Below, piece after piece: positions 16,749 to 26,140 of a stretch of 64,000 nt of DNA. How positions within the stretch are numbered: the first letter of the stretch is position 1; every line of letters starts with the position of its first letter. Below the pieces are notes generated by a model. That model made no database searches. It was not told where the DNA came from and saw nothing but the letters and a program-made list of their open reading frames with translations. A program made the translations under genes and the position numbers. The DNA lies in the NCBI GenBank assembly GCA_022571845.1, contig JACZXB010000011.1, positions 23,094 through 87,093 of the forward strand, given 5' to 3'. The DNA comes from Candidatus Zixiibacteriota bacterium. GTDB lineage: Bacteria; Zixibacteria; MSB-5A5; GN15; FEB-12.

Positions 16749-16796
16749 AGGCAGTAACTCTCTGAATATCAGAGAGTTACTGCCTTTTATTTTTAT
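16749..16796 (+). terminator. Strong hairpin terminator
   Basis: A perfect 17-bp stem (16749-16765 with 16769-16785, TCAGAGAGTTACTGCCT on the right) has a 3-nt loop and is followed by TTTTATTTTTATC. It shares the CAGAGAGTTA word with the preceding hairpin, so the two could form alternative pairings. Confidence 0.8.
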
Positions 16797-16886
16797 CTGC
16801 TCGTAGATTTATACGAGCAAATAATATCGCATCACACTTAAAAAACTGCAGGCTTACTCTTTAAGTCGTTCAGTTATAATAAGTTG

Positions 16887-17047
16887 CCATGCATTCAGGG
16901 AGCGCTATAGCAGAAAGGGCACGGCTGTTGCTTAAAGATAGCTTGTCATTTTTGCTCGAAGGGTACTGTCGAGGTACTCCGTTCTTCTTTTCTCTTTGGT
17001 GAAGAGGCTGCCCGCACGTGAGGGGTGTGCGGGTGGTCTATTTTTTT
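16887..17047 (+). ncRNA. Candidate structured small RNA of unknown class
   Basis: A TATAAT at 16875-16880 predicts a start near 16887; the -35 is weak (CTTACT). The transcript would end at a GC-rich hairpin (CCCGCAC 17011-17017 with GTGCGGG 17027-17033, extended by wobble pairs) followed by TCTATTTTTTT. In between are a composite stem (GCTAT 16904-16908 with ATAGC 16938-16942, AGCA/TGCT inside), a hairpin around GAAGGGTAC...GTACTCC (16958-16986) and CTCTT/AAGAG (16992-17006). It is either a free RNA or a leader with an attenuator for the downstream symporter. It does not match a class I recognise. Confidence 0.45.
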
Positions 17048-17198
17048 GCCGTTTGGTGCTTAGACGAATCAAGCTTTAATAATAATTAGTCATATTTTAA
17101 CAATTTATAAACTTGTTGCTTTGCCCTGCTTTGAAGCGGATTTTTGACAATCCGCAGTTTTGTTGAATGTGAATGTCGCCTCTGAAGGGAGCCGCCGG

Positions 17199-18638
17199 AT
17201 GGAAGCAAACAGTGTCATGGTCATTTCGTTTATAGTCTACAGCCTTGCTATAGTTGCTACCGGTCTGTATTCAATGAAACGGCGTAAGAACACCGATGAG
17301 GATTACGTCCTGGCCAATCGTGAGCTGGGCCCCTGGGCATCATCGTTGTCGGCCTCGGCTTCGTCGGAATCCGGCTGGGTCATGCTGGGGCTGGTAGGTC
17401 TGGCCTTTAACAGCGGCTTGTCGGCCATGTGGATTGTTCCGGGAATAGCAGCCGGTTATCTTTTTAACTGGTTCGTGATTGCAGAAAAACTCAGAAAAGC
17501 CAGCCTAAAAAGCGGTGCGGTTACTTTGCCACAATTTATCGCCGGCATGTTTGACAGCGACTCTCGCCTGCTGCGCTTAATTCCTGTTATTGTAATTACT
17601 GCTGCTATGTTAGGTTATGTAGCGGCACAGATGAACGCCGCCGGCAAGGCTTTTGAAGTTACCTTTGCTCTTCCCTACCAGAGCGGAGTTCTGGTCGGGG
17701 CTGTGATTGTACTGGCCTATACTGTCACCGGCGGGTTTCGGGCAATCTGCTGGACTGATATTATTCAGGCTTCGTTTATGTTGGTTGCACTTATAGTAAT
17801 GCCGCTGATTATGCTCAGCGAAGTTGGCGGCTATGAAATATTTAGTTCGCTACTGACTGCAACCGATCCGAACTTGTTGAGTCTCTCAGGCGGTATGAGC
17901 GGCTACGGTCTTTTAGGCTTTGTCATTGGCATGCTGGGTATCGGGCTTGGTTATCCCGGGCAGCCTCATATACTTTCCAGATTTATGGCCGCCAAAGACA
18001 GCGCGACTGTCAAGAAAGCCGGACTCATTGCCTTCGTCTGGATGGCGGCGGTTTACACCGGAGCAATCTCTTTTGGCATGTTTGCCCGGGCTTATTTTGG
18101 TACATTGGCCGATGCCGAGCAGGCCCTGCCTCTGGCCTGTACTGAACTTCTGCCGCCGGTGCTGGCGGGCTTCGTAATAGCGGCCATTGTAGCAGCTATC
18201 TGCTCGACGGCTGACTCTCAGTTGATTGTCGTATCTTCTGTTATTTCACGGGATGTTTTCGGCTGGGGGAAAAAAGAAGATAAGACTTCGCCCGAAGTTA
18301 TTGCGCGCCACCAGCGGCTCGACAGATGGGTGCTGGTTGGCTTGGCTGTGGTAGCTGTCTTTTTTGCGCTGACTGAGAACAGAATTATATTTGATTTTGT
18401 GCTTTATGCCTGGTCCGGACTGGGGGCAGCCTTTGGGCCGGTAATAATTTTGGGGCTGCTCTGGAAAAAAACCACCAAACAAGGCGCTATTGCGGGAATG
18501 CTGACCGGCGGTATTGTTACTGTCGTTTGGAAAAATGTCGGAGCACTAAAAGCTATAGTCTATGAACTGGTGCCGGCTTTTTTACTGGCTCTGGCATTGA
18601 CCTGGCTCGTGAGCTTAATGACCCAGAAGAACAAATGA
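17199..18638 (+). CDS. Sodium/proline symporter family (PutP-like)
   Basis: This sodium:solute symporter of about 479 residues has roughly 13 membrane helices. The N-terminal sequence NRELGPWASSLSASASSESGWVMLG and the later GLGYPGQPHILSRFMA segment match PutP, including the serines around sodium and proline sites; AAICSTADSQLIVVSS is the conserved helix near the second sodium site. It imports proline or a related solute. I choose ATG 17199 because GAAGGGAG lies nine bases upstream; a TTG at 17160 would add 13 non-conserved residues. The long structured leader suggests regulation at the RNA level. Substrate is likely but not certain. Confidence 0.88.
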   Translation: MEANSVMVISFIVYSLAIVATGLYSMKRRKNTDEDYVLANRELGPWASSLSASASSESGWVMLGLVGLAFNSGLSAMWIVPGIAAGYLFNWFVIAEKLRKASLKSGAVTLPQFIAGMFDSDSRLLRLIPVIVITAAMLGYVAAQMNAAGKAFEVTFALPYQSGVLVGAVIVLAYTVTGGFRAICWTDIIQASFMLVALIVMPLIMLSEVGGYEIFSSLLTATDPNLLSLSGGMSGYGLLGFVIGMLGIGLGYPGQPHILSRFMAAKDSATVKKAGLIAFVWMAAVYTGAISFGMFARAYFGTLADAEQALPLACTELLPPVLAGFVIAAIVAAICSTADSQLIVVSSVISRDVFGWGKKEDKTSPEVIARHQRLDRWVLVGLAVVAVFFALTENRIIFDFVLYAWSGLGAAFGPVIILGLLWKKTTKQGAIAGMLTGGIVTVVWKNVGALKAIVYELVPAFLLALALTWLVSLMTQKNK

Positions 18639-18663
18639 CAAACCGTTACTTGCGATTTTCAGA

Positions 18664-21066
18664 TTGAAGAAAAAAACCATACAGATAATCGTGATGGTCG
18701 TCAGCTTGTGCCTGGCGGTTGTCTTAGGCGGCGGATTCTATGTACATTTTTGGCTCAAAAGTTCAGTGCCGATCAGAGCAGGCATAATTTCAACAAATGC
18801 TATAGAGAGAGAAGTTGAGATAACATTTGACCAGATGGGCATTCCGCAAATCTGGGCAGAGACAGAGCATGACGGTTACTTTGCGCTTGGTTATCTGCAT
18901 GCTAATGACAGATTATTTCAAATGGATATGGCCCGCCGGATGTCGCAGGGCAGAATGTCTGAGCTGCTTGGAAAGATAGCATTAGAAAGTGATATCCGTC
19001 AGCGGCGTGTCGGGCATAACAGAATTGCAGATGCGGCAATTAAAAATTTGAGTGGGGCAAACAGAAGAAAACTTCAGGCTTACACAGACGGTGTCAATTA
19101 TTGCCAGAGCACAGCCAAAGCTCTGCCGTTTGAGTACCTGCTTTTGGGGAAAGAGTTTGAGAACTGGAAAGTTTATGACTGCCTGACTCTGCTCAGTTTT
19201 CAATCCTGGTTTTCTGACGCTCTCCAAAATCATGATCAGTTTTTTCTTAAACTCAGCGAATCTGTCGGAGAGGAGCTGGCCAAATCACTCTGTTTTGTGT
19301 ATCCGGACTGGGCGCCGGTTACTGTTCCGGAAGCCACGATTATCGGCATGAGAGAATCTGCCAAAGCTGCTATTGAATATGCAAAGCTCAAATTTCCTGT
19401 TAGAGCTAAATGGAAGCCGAGCCAGACTCCTTACCTGATGACCAATTCGTCCAACGCCTGGGTAGTGGGTCCGAATAAGAGCAAAAGCGGCCAGGCCATG
19501 CTGGCCTCTGACCCGCATCTCCAGATAAATCAGCTGCCTCAGTTCTGGCAGATGATTGGGCTGCACATTAAAGAAACAAATATCAACGTATTGGGTATTA
19601 CTGCGCCCGGTCTGCCATTTGTCATCATGGGACATAACGGGGCTGCCGCCTGGGCCTTTACGGCCGGCGGAGTTGACATTACTGATTACTACCTTGAAGA
19701 AATAAGTGCAGAAGATTCGACACTTTACCGGACAGCTTCGGGCTGGAAAAAACTAAAATTCGTAGTCGATACAATTATCGCCGCAGACCTCGACAGCTCT
19801 GTCATTTTGAAGACGTCTATCACCAGACACGGACCGCTTTTCGATAATTTGTCTGAGAGTAACAAGACATACTCATTTAAGTGGGCGGGTTACGATGTCG
19901 ACTTAAACCTGTCCTGCAGTGCGGCCTTTGCCTTGCAAGAAGTCACAAGTTTTGAAAAATTTCGCAAGATTGTAACATCATTGGGGGCGCTTGACGCCAA
20001 CTGGCTGTACGCCGACAAAAATGGAAATATCGGCTATCAACTGGGAACGCCGATTCCTATCAGGCAGACTACTAATTTCTGTTTGCCGTTATCTGGTACA
20101 AAAGCCGAGCATGACTGGCAAGGCTACTATCCGCTTTCAGAAACGCCATACTCTTTGAATCCTGAGCAAAACTGGCTGGCCAGCTGCAACAATCTGCCAT
20201 CGCGCGCAGCAGAGTTTGCAGAGCTTAGCGGAAGTTTCATGCCGGGCAGGATAATGCGCATTACCGAACTGATGGATAAATTTGAAACTATCTCCACTAG
20301 TGATTTAAGCAAATTTCAAAACGACAGAGTAGATGTTTATCTCTTACGTTGGCAACAAGTAATGCTCTCCGCTCTATCTAAACTTGGTGAATCAGACTTG
20401 GCTGATATGATTCGAAATTGGGATGGCAGCACTTCGGTTGGCTCAAAAGAAACTTCCATCGCAGTAGAGTTTGTTGAACAATTAAGGAAGCATATTTTTG
20501 AAGATGAACTGGGGGAGTTGTCGGGTGGCGTGCGATCGTTTTGGATAGACGAACTGTTTGAAAACGTTGACTTACATTTTTGGTTCGACGATTTAAGCAC
20601 CAAAGACGCGGTGGAAACTGCTTCAGAAATTTCGGTAAGAGCAATGTCGGCTGCACTTAAGATAGTAGACGGACGAAGCTGGGGAGAATTAAACAGCCTG
20701 TCGATGAACCACCCGATGGGGCAAGTGCCAATACTTGGTGATTATTTGACCCTGAACCACGGTCCCTGGGAGTGGCCGGGTACTGCCAGCACGCTAAATG
20801 CCTCTTATCTCGCTTCCAATAGTGAAAACGGATACAGTACTGTGGTAGGAGCCAGCTGGCGGTTTGTGATAGATTTTTCAAAAGTCGACGAAGCAGAGTT
20901 TATTTTACCATCTGGCAATTCCGGCAACCCTATGAGCGAACATTTTTTTGATTTCTACGATTTCTGGCGTTATGGTGGCAAGTGGAAAGTGCCGCTCTCT
21001 TATGATAAGGTTAAAGAAAGAGCTGTAAGTGTTTTGACAATAGAGCCTGACTTAAGTTCAAATTAG
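18664..21066 (+). CDS. Penicillin acylase (amidase) family Ntn-hydrolase
   Basis: This 800-residue secreted precursor has an N-terminal hydrophobic signal or anchor (about 5-30) and an alpha-chain region with the conserved DQMGIPQIWAE and FALGYLHANDRLFQMD. The spacer/beta junction is at TNSSNAW, where Ser263 is the expected autocatalytic N-terminal nucleophile. Further beta-chain motifs are ASDPHL, PGLPFVIMGHN and ARHGP-like TRHGPLF. Family members hydrolyse amide bonds of beta-lactams, N-acyl homoserine lactones or other acyl amides in the periplasm; the natural substrate here is unknown. The start is TTG at 18664. It follows the symporter gene by 25 bases, so uptake of a released amino acid is conceivable. 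Confidence 0.9.
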   Translation: MKKKTIQIIVMVVSLCLAVVLGGGFYVHFWLKSSVPIRAGIISTNAIEREVEITFDQMGIPQIWAETEHDGYFALGYLHANDRLFQMDMARRMSQGRMSELLGKIALESDIRQRRVGHNRIADAAIKNLSGANRRKLQAYTDGVNYCQSTAKALPFEYLLLGKEFENWKVYDCLTLLSFQSWFSDALQNHDQFFLKLSESVGEELAKSLCFVYPDWAPVTVPEATIIGMRESAKAAIEYAKLKFPVRAKWKPSQTPYLMTNSSNAWVVGPNKSKSGQAMLASDPHLQINQLPQFWQMIGLHIKETNINVLGITAPGLPFVIMGHNGAAAWAFTAGGVDITDYYLEEISAEDSTLYRTASGWKKLKFVVDTIIAADLDSSVILKTSITRHGPLFDNLSESNKTYSFKWAGYDVDLNLSCSAAFALQEVTSFEKFRKIVTSLGALDANWLYADKNGNIGYQLGTPIPIRQTTNFCLPLSGTKAEHDWQGYYPLSETPYSLNPEQNWLASCNNLPSRAAEFAELSGSFMPGRIMRITELMDKFETISTSDLSKFQNDRVDVYLLRWQQVMLSALSKLGESDLADMIRNWDGSTSVGSKETSIAVEFVEQLRKHIFEDELGELSGGVRSFWIDELFENVDLHFWFDDLSTKDAVETASEISVRAMSAALKIVDGRSWGELNSLSMNHPMGQVPILGDYLTLNHGPWEWPGTASTLNASYLASNSENGYSTVVGASWRFVIDFSKVDEAEFILPSGNSGNPMSEHFFDFYDFWRYGGKWKVPLSYDKVKERAVSVLTIEPDLSSN

Positions 21067-21068
21067 TA

Positions 21069-21791
21069 TCATTCCAGGAGATACTTAATTTTTTCAACGT
21101 CCTCGTTTGCCCTGCCATAATCATCGTGCCTGCCAATATCCAGCCAGTAGCCATCGTAAGGATAAGAATTGATAGCAGCGCCTTTGTCAATCAGCTCGTA
21201 CATCAGGCTGTCAAAGCCATAAGCCGTGTTAGTCGGAACAAAGTCGAGTATTTTTTTTGAAAAAACGTAAATACCCATCGATACGATAAAATTAAAAACC
21301 GGCTTTTCGTTAAAGCCCACTACCTGGCCGCTTTCATCAACTGACAGAACTCCGTAGTCAGCCTGGCTGTGGCGTTCGTAAGAAGCAATTGTTAAATCCG
21401 AATTACTTTTCTGATGCTGCTTAAATAACTTTTCAAAATTCAGATCGGTTATGATATCAGCATTGGCGACAATAAAATGTTCGGGCAGGTCATTTATCAG
21501 CTTTAAGGGGCCGACTGTTGATAGAGGTTTCTCTTCATAAGAATAGGAAATTTTTAGTCCAAGTTTTGAGCCGTCCCCCAGAGCTGCTTCAATTTTATCA
21601 GCCAGGTGATTGACAGCCATCCGAATTGTGTTCACGCCGCTTCGCCGCATCTGCTTGAGTAGTATTTCAACAACCGGCCGGCCGCCTACCGTCATTAGCG
21701 GTTTGGGGGTTTCGTCTGTTTCCGGCATCAGCCTGGTGCCTTTGCCTCCTGCCAGCACCACTGCTGTAATTGAATTTTCTATGGTAGTCAT
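21069..21791 (-). CDS. Sugar-phosphate nucleotidyltransferase
   Basis: This 240-residue NTP_transferase protein has the signature AVVLAGGKGTRLMPETDETPKP, the metal-binding D in VANADIITD and a closing YWLDIGRHDDY motif. It activates a sugar 1-phosphate (glucose-, mannose- or heptose-type) for surface polysaccharide. It lacks a C-terminal hexapeptide domain. It lies 12 bases downstream of an NAD-dependent epimerase gene, so both probably act on the same sugar nucleotide. Its end converges on the penicillin-acylase gene with a two-base gap. Confidence 0.88.
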   Translation of the reverse strand: MTTIENSITAVVLAGGKGTRLMPETDETPKPLMTVGGRPVVEILLKQMRRSGVNTIRMAVNHLADKIEAALGDGSKLGLKISYSYEEKPLSTVGPLKLINDLPEHFIVANADIITDLNFEKLFKQHQKSNSDLTIASYERHSQADYGVLSVDESGQVVGFNEKPVFNFIVSMGIYVFSKKILDFVPTNTAYGFDSLMYELIDKGAAINSYPYDGYWLDIGRHDDYGRANEDVEKIKYLLE

Positions 21792-21803
21792 GTAGTCACT
21801 TTA

Positions 21804-22790
21804 TCAATTTCTGTATCGCTGACTGTGAATATCTGTTATCTGTCCGCATTTAATGGCATCAATATACTCACAAATACCATTTGAAACTGTCTTAGTTTTT
21901 GTATAGCCCAGAGTTTTTTTTATTTTATCAAAATTTACGCGATAGTCTCTGGGATCTTCGTCCTTCGTTACAAAGACTACTTTATCTGCAGCCTCAGGAA
22001 GTTCTTTTAAGATGAGTTCTATCAGTGTTTTTTTTTGAAAGTTTTGAGAAGTATCACCGACGTTAAATGCCTGACCAGCCACCATAGACTCATCTGCTTC
22101 GAGCATCAGCTGACAGGCCCGGGCGATATCCTGAGTATGGCAGTATGGCCGCCAGAAATTTTCACCATAGATTTCGAGTTTTTCCCCGCTGGCCAGAACA
22201 GCTGTGAATTCGTTAACAGTCAGATCAAGTCTGGGGCGGGGCGACATACCGAAGGCTGTTGCAAAACGTAAAATAACCGGCGAAAACAAAGCGCTCTTTT
22301 GGGAAGTTAAGAACCTTTCAAAACTAACTTTGAGTCTGGCGTAATGTGATACCGGTTTTAATCGCGAAGTTTCAACGACATAACCATCTTTTGCTTCCAC
22401 CTTACCGTAATTGCTGCAAGTGGAAGCAAAGATGAATCGTTTTATTTTTTGCTCTCTGGCCAGAGTAGAGAGCATTTGGGAAGCTTCTTTGTTTACTGCG
22501 GTAGCTAACTGCTTGTTTTTTTCACAGGCCGGGTCACCTACTATTGCTGCCAGATGCACTACCGCAGAAACGCCCTCCAGGGCTTGTTTAACAGCTGTCT
22601 CATTTCGAATATCACCGTGAACTATTTCTAATTTTTTATTGTCGATATACAGTTTTAATGAATCCTGCTGGTGCATCAAGTTGTCAATGACTCTGACCCG
22701 GTAGTTATCTGCCAGCAGCTGTCCTACCAGAACCGAACCGATATAACCTGCGCCGCCGGTTATTAGTATGGGAGAATTGTTTTGAGTCAC
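21804..22790 (-). CDS. NAD-dependent sugar epimerase/dehydratase (extended SDR)
   Basis: This 328-residue protein has the NAD-binding motif TGGAGYIGS at the N-terminus, a DNL segment, the VVHLAAIVGDP active-site region, Ser/Thr in FASTCSNYG and a YxxxK-type YARLK. It modifies a nucleotide sugar, for example as a 4-epimerase, for LPS, capsule or glycan synthesis. The start is GTG at 22788-22790. It is probably co-transcribed with the following nucleotidyltransferase gene. The exact substrate cannot be read from sequence. Confidence 0.88.
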   Translation of the reverse strand: MTQNNSPILITGGAGYIGSVLVGQLLADNYRVRVIDNLMHQQDSLKLYIDNKKLEIVHGDIRNETAVKQALEGVSAVVHLAAIVGDPACEKNKQLATAVNKEASQMLSTLAREQKIKRFIFASTCSNYGKVEAKDGYVVETSRLKPVSHYARLKVSFERFLTSQKSALFSPVILRFATAFGMSPRPRLDLTVNEFTAVLASGEKLEIYGENFWRPYCHTQDIARACQLMLEADESMVAGQAFNVGDTSQNFQKKTLIELILKELPEAADKVVFVTKDEDPRDYRVNFDKIKKTLGYTKTKTVSNGICEYIDAIKCGQITDIHSQRYRN

Positions 22791-22924
22791 TTGTCGCTTC
22801 TACTTAAAATCCAGAAGTAAAATAGTTTTTGTATCATTTATCATGGGTGGATTTGAAAATAAGGCTGCAACAGAATTAGACCAAGCCTTTTGAATAATCA
22901 ATATCTTTTTTCTTAGTAGAGGCT

Positions 22925-25105
22925 TTAGAGATTGACCAAAAGCTCTTGGGCTTTTATTAGCTTTTCCCCGCCCAGCCCCAGTTCTATTGCTTTTTGAAGG
23001 CTCGGTTTGGCCTCTTTTCTACCAAGTTGTACAGCTGCTCTGCCTTTTACGTACCAGACCAAGGCAGATTTCGGAAATTTGGAGCAAGCTTTGTTGGCCT
23101 CGCCATAAGCAAACTTATACTTGCCAAACCTGAAATAGACTTCACTTAAATTTAACTGTGCCTTCATATCATCATAAAAAACATTTATGGCCGACCGGGC
23201 CAGGTTGGTAGCTCTGGGGGCATCTATATTTTCAAGTGAAAGGATTTGTGAAAAATAATAATTTACATCGCCGAATATGGGGTCTTCGTCAAGAACTGAT
23301 TCGAAAATATCGAAAGCCTGTTCTCTTTCCCCCATACCATATAATGTTCTGGCTTTTTGGATTCGTGCCTCCGGATAATCTGAATCGGCAGCCAGCGCTT
23401 TTTCTATATCACTTTGGGCTTTTTCAAAATCGCCGGCATCGCTAAATAACCTGGCAGAAAAAGTAAGCAGGTCCGGGTTTCCATTAGCCAGTTCCGAAAT
23501 AAGCAGGGCCAGTTCAGCTTTTTTTTCATACTCATAACTTTCTTCAATTGTAATGAGGAGTTCATTAAAGTAAGTCAGCTCACCCTTCAACTGCTGCCCA
23601 TATTTCTTAAATATTTCAAAAGCTTTGTCAAGTTGCCCGCTTCTGGCAAAAACCAGTCCATTAAGAAGATTAATCTCGGCATACCATTTGAGCAGATGGG
23701 GAAATTTATCGATAGTGTTACGAGCGTCTTCGATTCTGTCTAATGACAATAGCATTTTGACTTTATTAATTAGAGCTTTTCGGGACCATTTGTCATTCTC
23801 GAGAGCCATATCATAAGTTTCTTCAGCAAGTTGAATTTTGTGTATCTGAGCAGCATATATATCTGCAATATCTATAAGCCAGTCAGTATGATGAATATGA
23901 ATAGCTCGTAAATTTTGCAGTTTTTTCAGCCCTTTATCAAACTGTCCGATACTGTAAAGCAGAATTGCTTCTTGTAGTTGAACCATTTTGAGTCTTGAAA
24001 ATGGTTGTTCAATGTCTCTTAATTCCCTCCAGGCTGTAACTCTGTCTGCGGTATACCCTTTGTGTATTGCTATTTTCACATTTATGAATTCTCTGACCTC
24101 TGTGGCATAGTCAAATTCATCCATATAGGCGTTGACCATACTTTTGACGGCTGTAGGATGCCTGGCGTAGGTGTGCTGCTTTCCGCCTGAAAAGAGGTCA
24201 TACATCATTATGCTTACATTTCTTGAAGTCACTTCCAGCATATCTGAGAAACGCATTATAGCGTAAACGAAATTACCCCTGTCCATTTCCAGCAGCATGC
24301 TTAAAGTTAGTTGTATGCCTGGGGCGGCACCCCGGTCGCCCAACTGCTGAATTGCCTGTCTGGCTTCAAAGTAGTAATTGTTTTTGAGTGCCCGGTCAAA
24401 GTGTTTATATATATCAGAAGCAGTGGCTTCGGGAAGCAAGACTGCTTTACTACTTAGCGCCATGGCTGAGTCGACGTTCCCGATAGCTTCAAAGACTCCG
24501 GCGGCAGCAAAAAATTGGGCTACGGTTGTCAAATTAGAAGCTATTGCTTCCTGCAGAAGCGAGTCTCCTTCGGTAAAATTGTGGAATCGGAATTCTGATT
24601 TACTCTTCCAAAGCAGGAACAGGGTTTTGTCCATTCCGACCGCTTCTGCCTGCTCCATAATTTTTGCCGCATTATATAATTGACCAATTGCTTCATTATA
24701 TCTGGCCATCACCAGAGCCGAGGCCGGGCTTTTTTGTTCAAGCGCATAGAATCTTGAGGCAGCAGCTCCTGCTCGTTCCAGATAACCTAATCCGGCATAA
24801 ATTCGAAATACTCCTGAGTAGGCAAGAGAGAATTCCGGGTCGAGTTCTATGGCTTTCAGGTAAGAGTTAAGAGCATCGTAATGATACAGCTGCTGTTCTA
24901 ATATAAGAGCTTTTCCATAGTGGCTATAAGGAATGGAGCCGGAATTTTCTGCTGCATTGTCGAACTCTTTTTGTGCATTTTCAAAATCAAAAGATTCCAG
25001 ATACTGCTTTGCTTGCTGAAGCGACGAAGTAATCTGCTCCTCAGGTGTCTTGGAGCATCCGGCTATAGCTATGCCCAAGAATAAGGCAAATAGTCCCTTT
25101 TTCAT
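22925..25105 (-). CDS. TPR-repeat lipoprotein
   Basis: The protein has about 726 residues. I start at ATG 25103-25105 because it yields a clean lipoprotein signal, MKKGLFALFLGIAIAGC, and AGGA lies nine bases upstream; longer forms from 25120 or 25153 are possible. TPR-like helical pairs fill most of the chain, densest at about 35-140 and 540-725 (for example ARIQKARTLYGMGEREQAFD). It should be an envelope-anchored scaffold protein. Function is unknown. It is divergent from lptB and could serve envelope assembly, but that is only suggested by position. Confidence 0.82.
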   Translation of the reverse strand: MKKGLFALFLGIAIAGCSKTPEEQITSSLQQAKQYLESFDFENAQKEFDNAAENSGSIPYSHYGKALILEQQLYHYDALNSYLKAIELDPEFSLAYSGVFRIYAGLGYLERAGAAASRFYALEQKSPASALVMARYNEAIGQLYNAAKIMEQAEAVGMDKTLFLLWKSKSEFRFHNFTEGDSLLQEAIASNLTTVAQFFAAAGVFEAIGNVDSAMALSSKAVLLPEATASDIYKHFDRALKNNYYFEARQAIQQLGDRGAAPGIQLTLSMLLEMDRGNFVYAIMRFSDMLEVTSRNVSIMMYDLFSGGKQHTYARHPTAVKSMVNAYMDEFDYATEVREFINVKIAIHKGYTADRVTAWRELRDIEQPFSRLKMVQLQEAILLYSIGQFDKGLKKLQNLRAIHIHHTDWLIDIADIYAAQIHKIQLAEETYDMALENDKWSRKALINKVKMLLSLDRIEDARNTIDKFPHLLKWYAEINLLNGLVFARSGQLDKAFEIFKKYGQQLKGELTYFNELLITIEESYEYEKKAELALLISELANGNPDLLTFSARLFSDAGDFEKAQSDIEKALAADSDYPEARIQKARTLYGMGEREQAFDIFESVLDEDPIFGDVNYYFSQILSLENIDAPRATNLARSAINVFYDDMKAQLNLSEVYFRFGKYKFAYGEANKACSKFPKSALVWYVKGRAAVQLGRKEAKPSLQKAIELGLGGEKLIKAQELLVNL

Positions 25106-25230
25106 CAACTCAATCCTCATATTCTTATAAACTGGTCCCGGATTTGAAATCAACGAGGTCTCAGTTTTTTACTTTTCCAGGTCATTAGTTAATATTAGAA
25201 ATATAGCAATAATTGTGCGCAACCGCCAAT

Positions 25231-25259
25231 TTGTATTGGTATAAGTGCCAGCTTAATTT
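25231..25259 (+). promoter_or_regulatory. Possible lptB promoter
   Basis: TTGTAT, 17 bases and TAATTT lie upstream of lptB. The predicted start is about ten bases before the ATG at 25275, so the mRNA leader would be very short, in keeping with the lack of a clear Shine-Dalgarno. Confidence 0.4.
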
Positions 25260-25274
25260 ATATTTATACTGTAA

Positions 25275-26000
25275 ATGGTAAGCTTGGAGTCTGTAAATTT
25301 AAGAAAATACTACCGCAAAAGAGCGGTTGTTGACGGAGTCTCTATCAAAGTCGACCCGGGCGAAGTAGTCGGGCTGCTGGGACCTAACGGAGCCGGCAAA
25401 ACTACTACTTTTTATATGCTGATAGGATTTATTCAACCAGATGGCGGAAACGTCTTTTTAGGCGGGGAAGATATCGGTAATATGCCAATGTATAAACGTT
25501 CCCGCCGTGGGATTGGCTACCTGGCTCAGGAGCCGTCGGTATTCAGGAAAATGACCGTAGAAGAAAACATAATGTCGATTTTGCAGTTTCAAAAAATGAC
25601 CGGCCGAAAGAGAAAAGAAAGGCTCGAAAAACTTCTGAAAGAACTTGATATTGGCCATCTCAGAAATCAAAAAGCCTACACTCTCTCTGGCGGAGAAAGA
25701 AGGCGAGTTGAAATTACCAGGGCTTTAGTCAATAAGCCCAAATTCATTCTTCTGGACGAACCTTTTGCCGGAATTGACCCGCTCGCTGTTGAAGACATTC
25801 AGGGGATTATTTCCCGTCTGGTAGAAACAGGGCTGGGGGTGCTCATAACTGACCATAACGTCAGAGAGACCCTTTCTATTTGCTCTCGAGGCTATATAAT
25901 GTGTGACGGTAAGATTTTGAAATCCGGAAGTTCAGATTTTCTGGCTAACGACCCGGAAGCCCGAAAAATTTACCTAGGCGAAAAATTTCGCCTAAACTAA
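25275..26000 (+). CDS. lptB: LPS export ABC transporter ATP-binding protein LptB
   Basis: This 241-residue ABC ATPase powers LPS extraction from the inner membrane with LptFG. It shows Walker [14 protein letters not shown], the LptB-typical [17 protein letters not shown]-loop region, the signature [11 protein letters not shown], Walker [14 protein letters not shown] and the switch histidine in [10 protein letters not shown]. Length and motifs match LptB rather than amino-acid ABC ATPases. It sits upstream of rpoN and hpf, a widely conserved order. Confidence 0.95.
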   Translation: MVSLESVNLRKYYRKRAVVDGVSIKVDPGEVVGLLGPNGAGKTTTFYMLIGFIQPDGGNVFLGGEDIGNMPMYKRSRRGIGYLAQEPSVFRKMTVEENIMSILQFQKMTGRKRKERLEKLLKELDIGHLRNQKAYTLSGGERRRVEITRALVNKPKFILLDEPFAGIDPLAVEDIQGIISRLVETGLGVLITDHNVRETLSICSRGYIMCDGKILKSGSSDFLANDPEARKIYLGEKFRLN

Positions 26001-26140
26001 AAGATATATGGCAGTGTTTAATAAGTGAACGATGTTGACCGCAAGTGTAAACCTGAAGCCATTTAAAACCGATAAATGGTTATAAAGGGGCACTGACAGA
26101 GAAAAAGTAAGACACTTATGAAGATATTGCGGGTACTGAT

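Larger units (their letters stand above)
16695..17198 (+). other. Long structured intergenic region before the symporter gene
   Basis: No credible ORF is present between the activator stop and 17199. Besides the two terminator hairpins it holds an 8-bp hairpin TGCTCGTA/TACGAGCA (16798-16805 with 16812-16819), a TATAAT at 16875-16880, a GC-rich terminator ending near 17047 and a 7-bp hairpin GCGGATT/AATCCGC (17136-17142 with 17149-17155) about 44 bases before the symporter ATG. The region 17048-17130 is AT-rich and shows nothing clear. Confidence 0.6.

Noticed and set aside
16887..17047. Assignment as 6S RNA, tmRNA or RNase P RNA
   Set aside because: The 5' and 3' ends do not form the long closing stem of 6S RNA, and no tmRNA or RNase P core motif is present.
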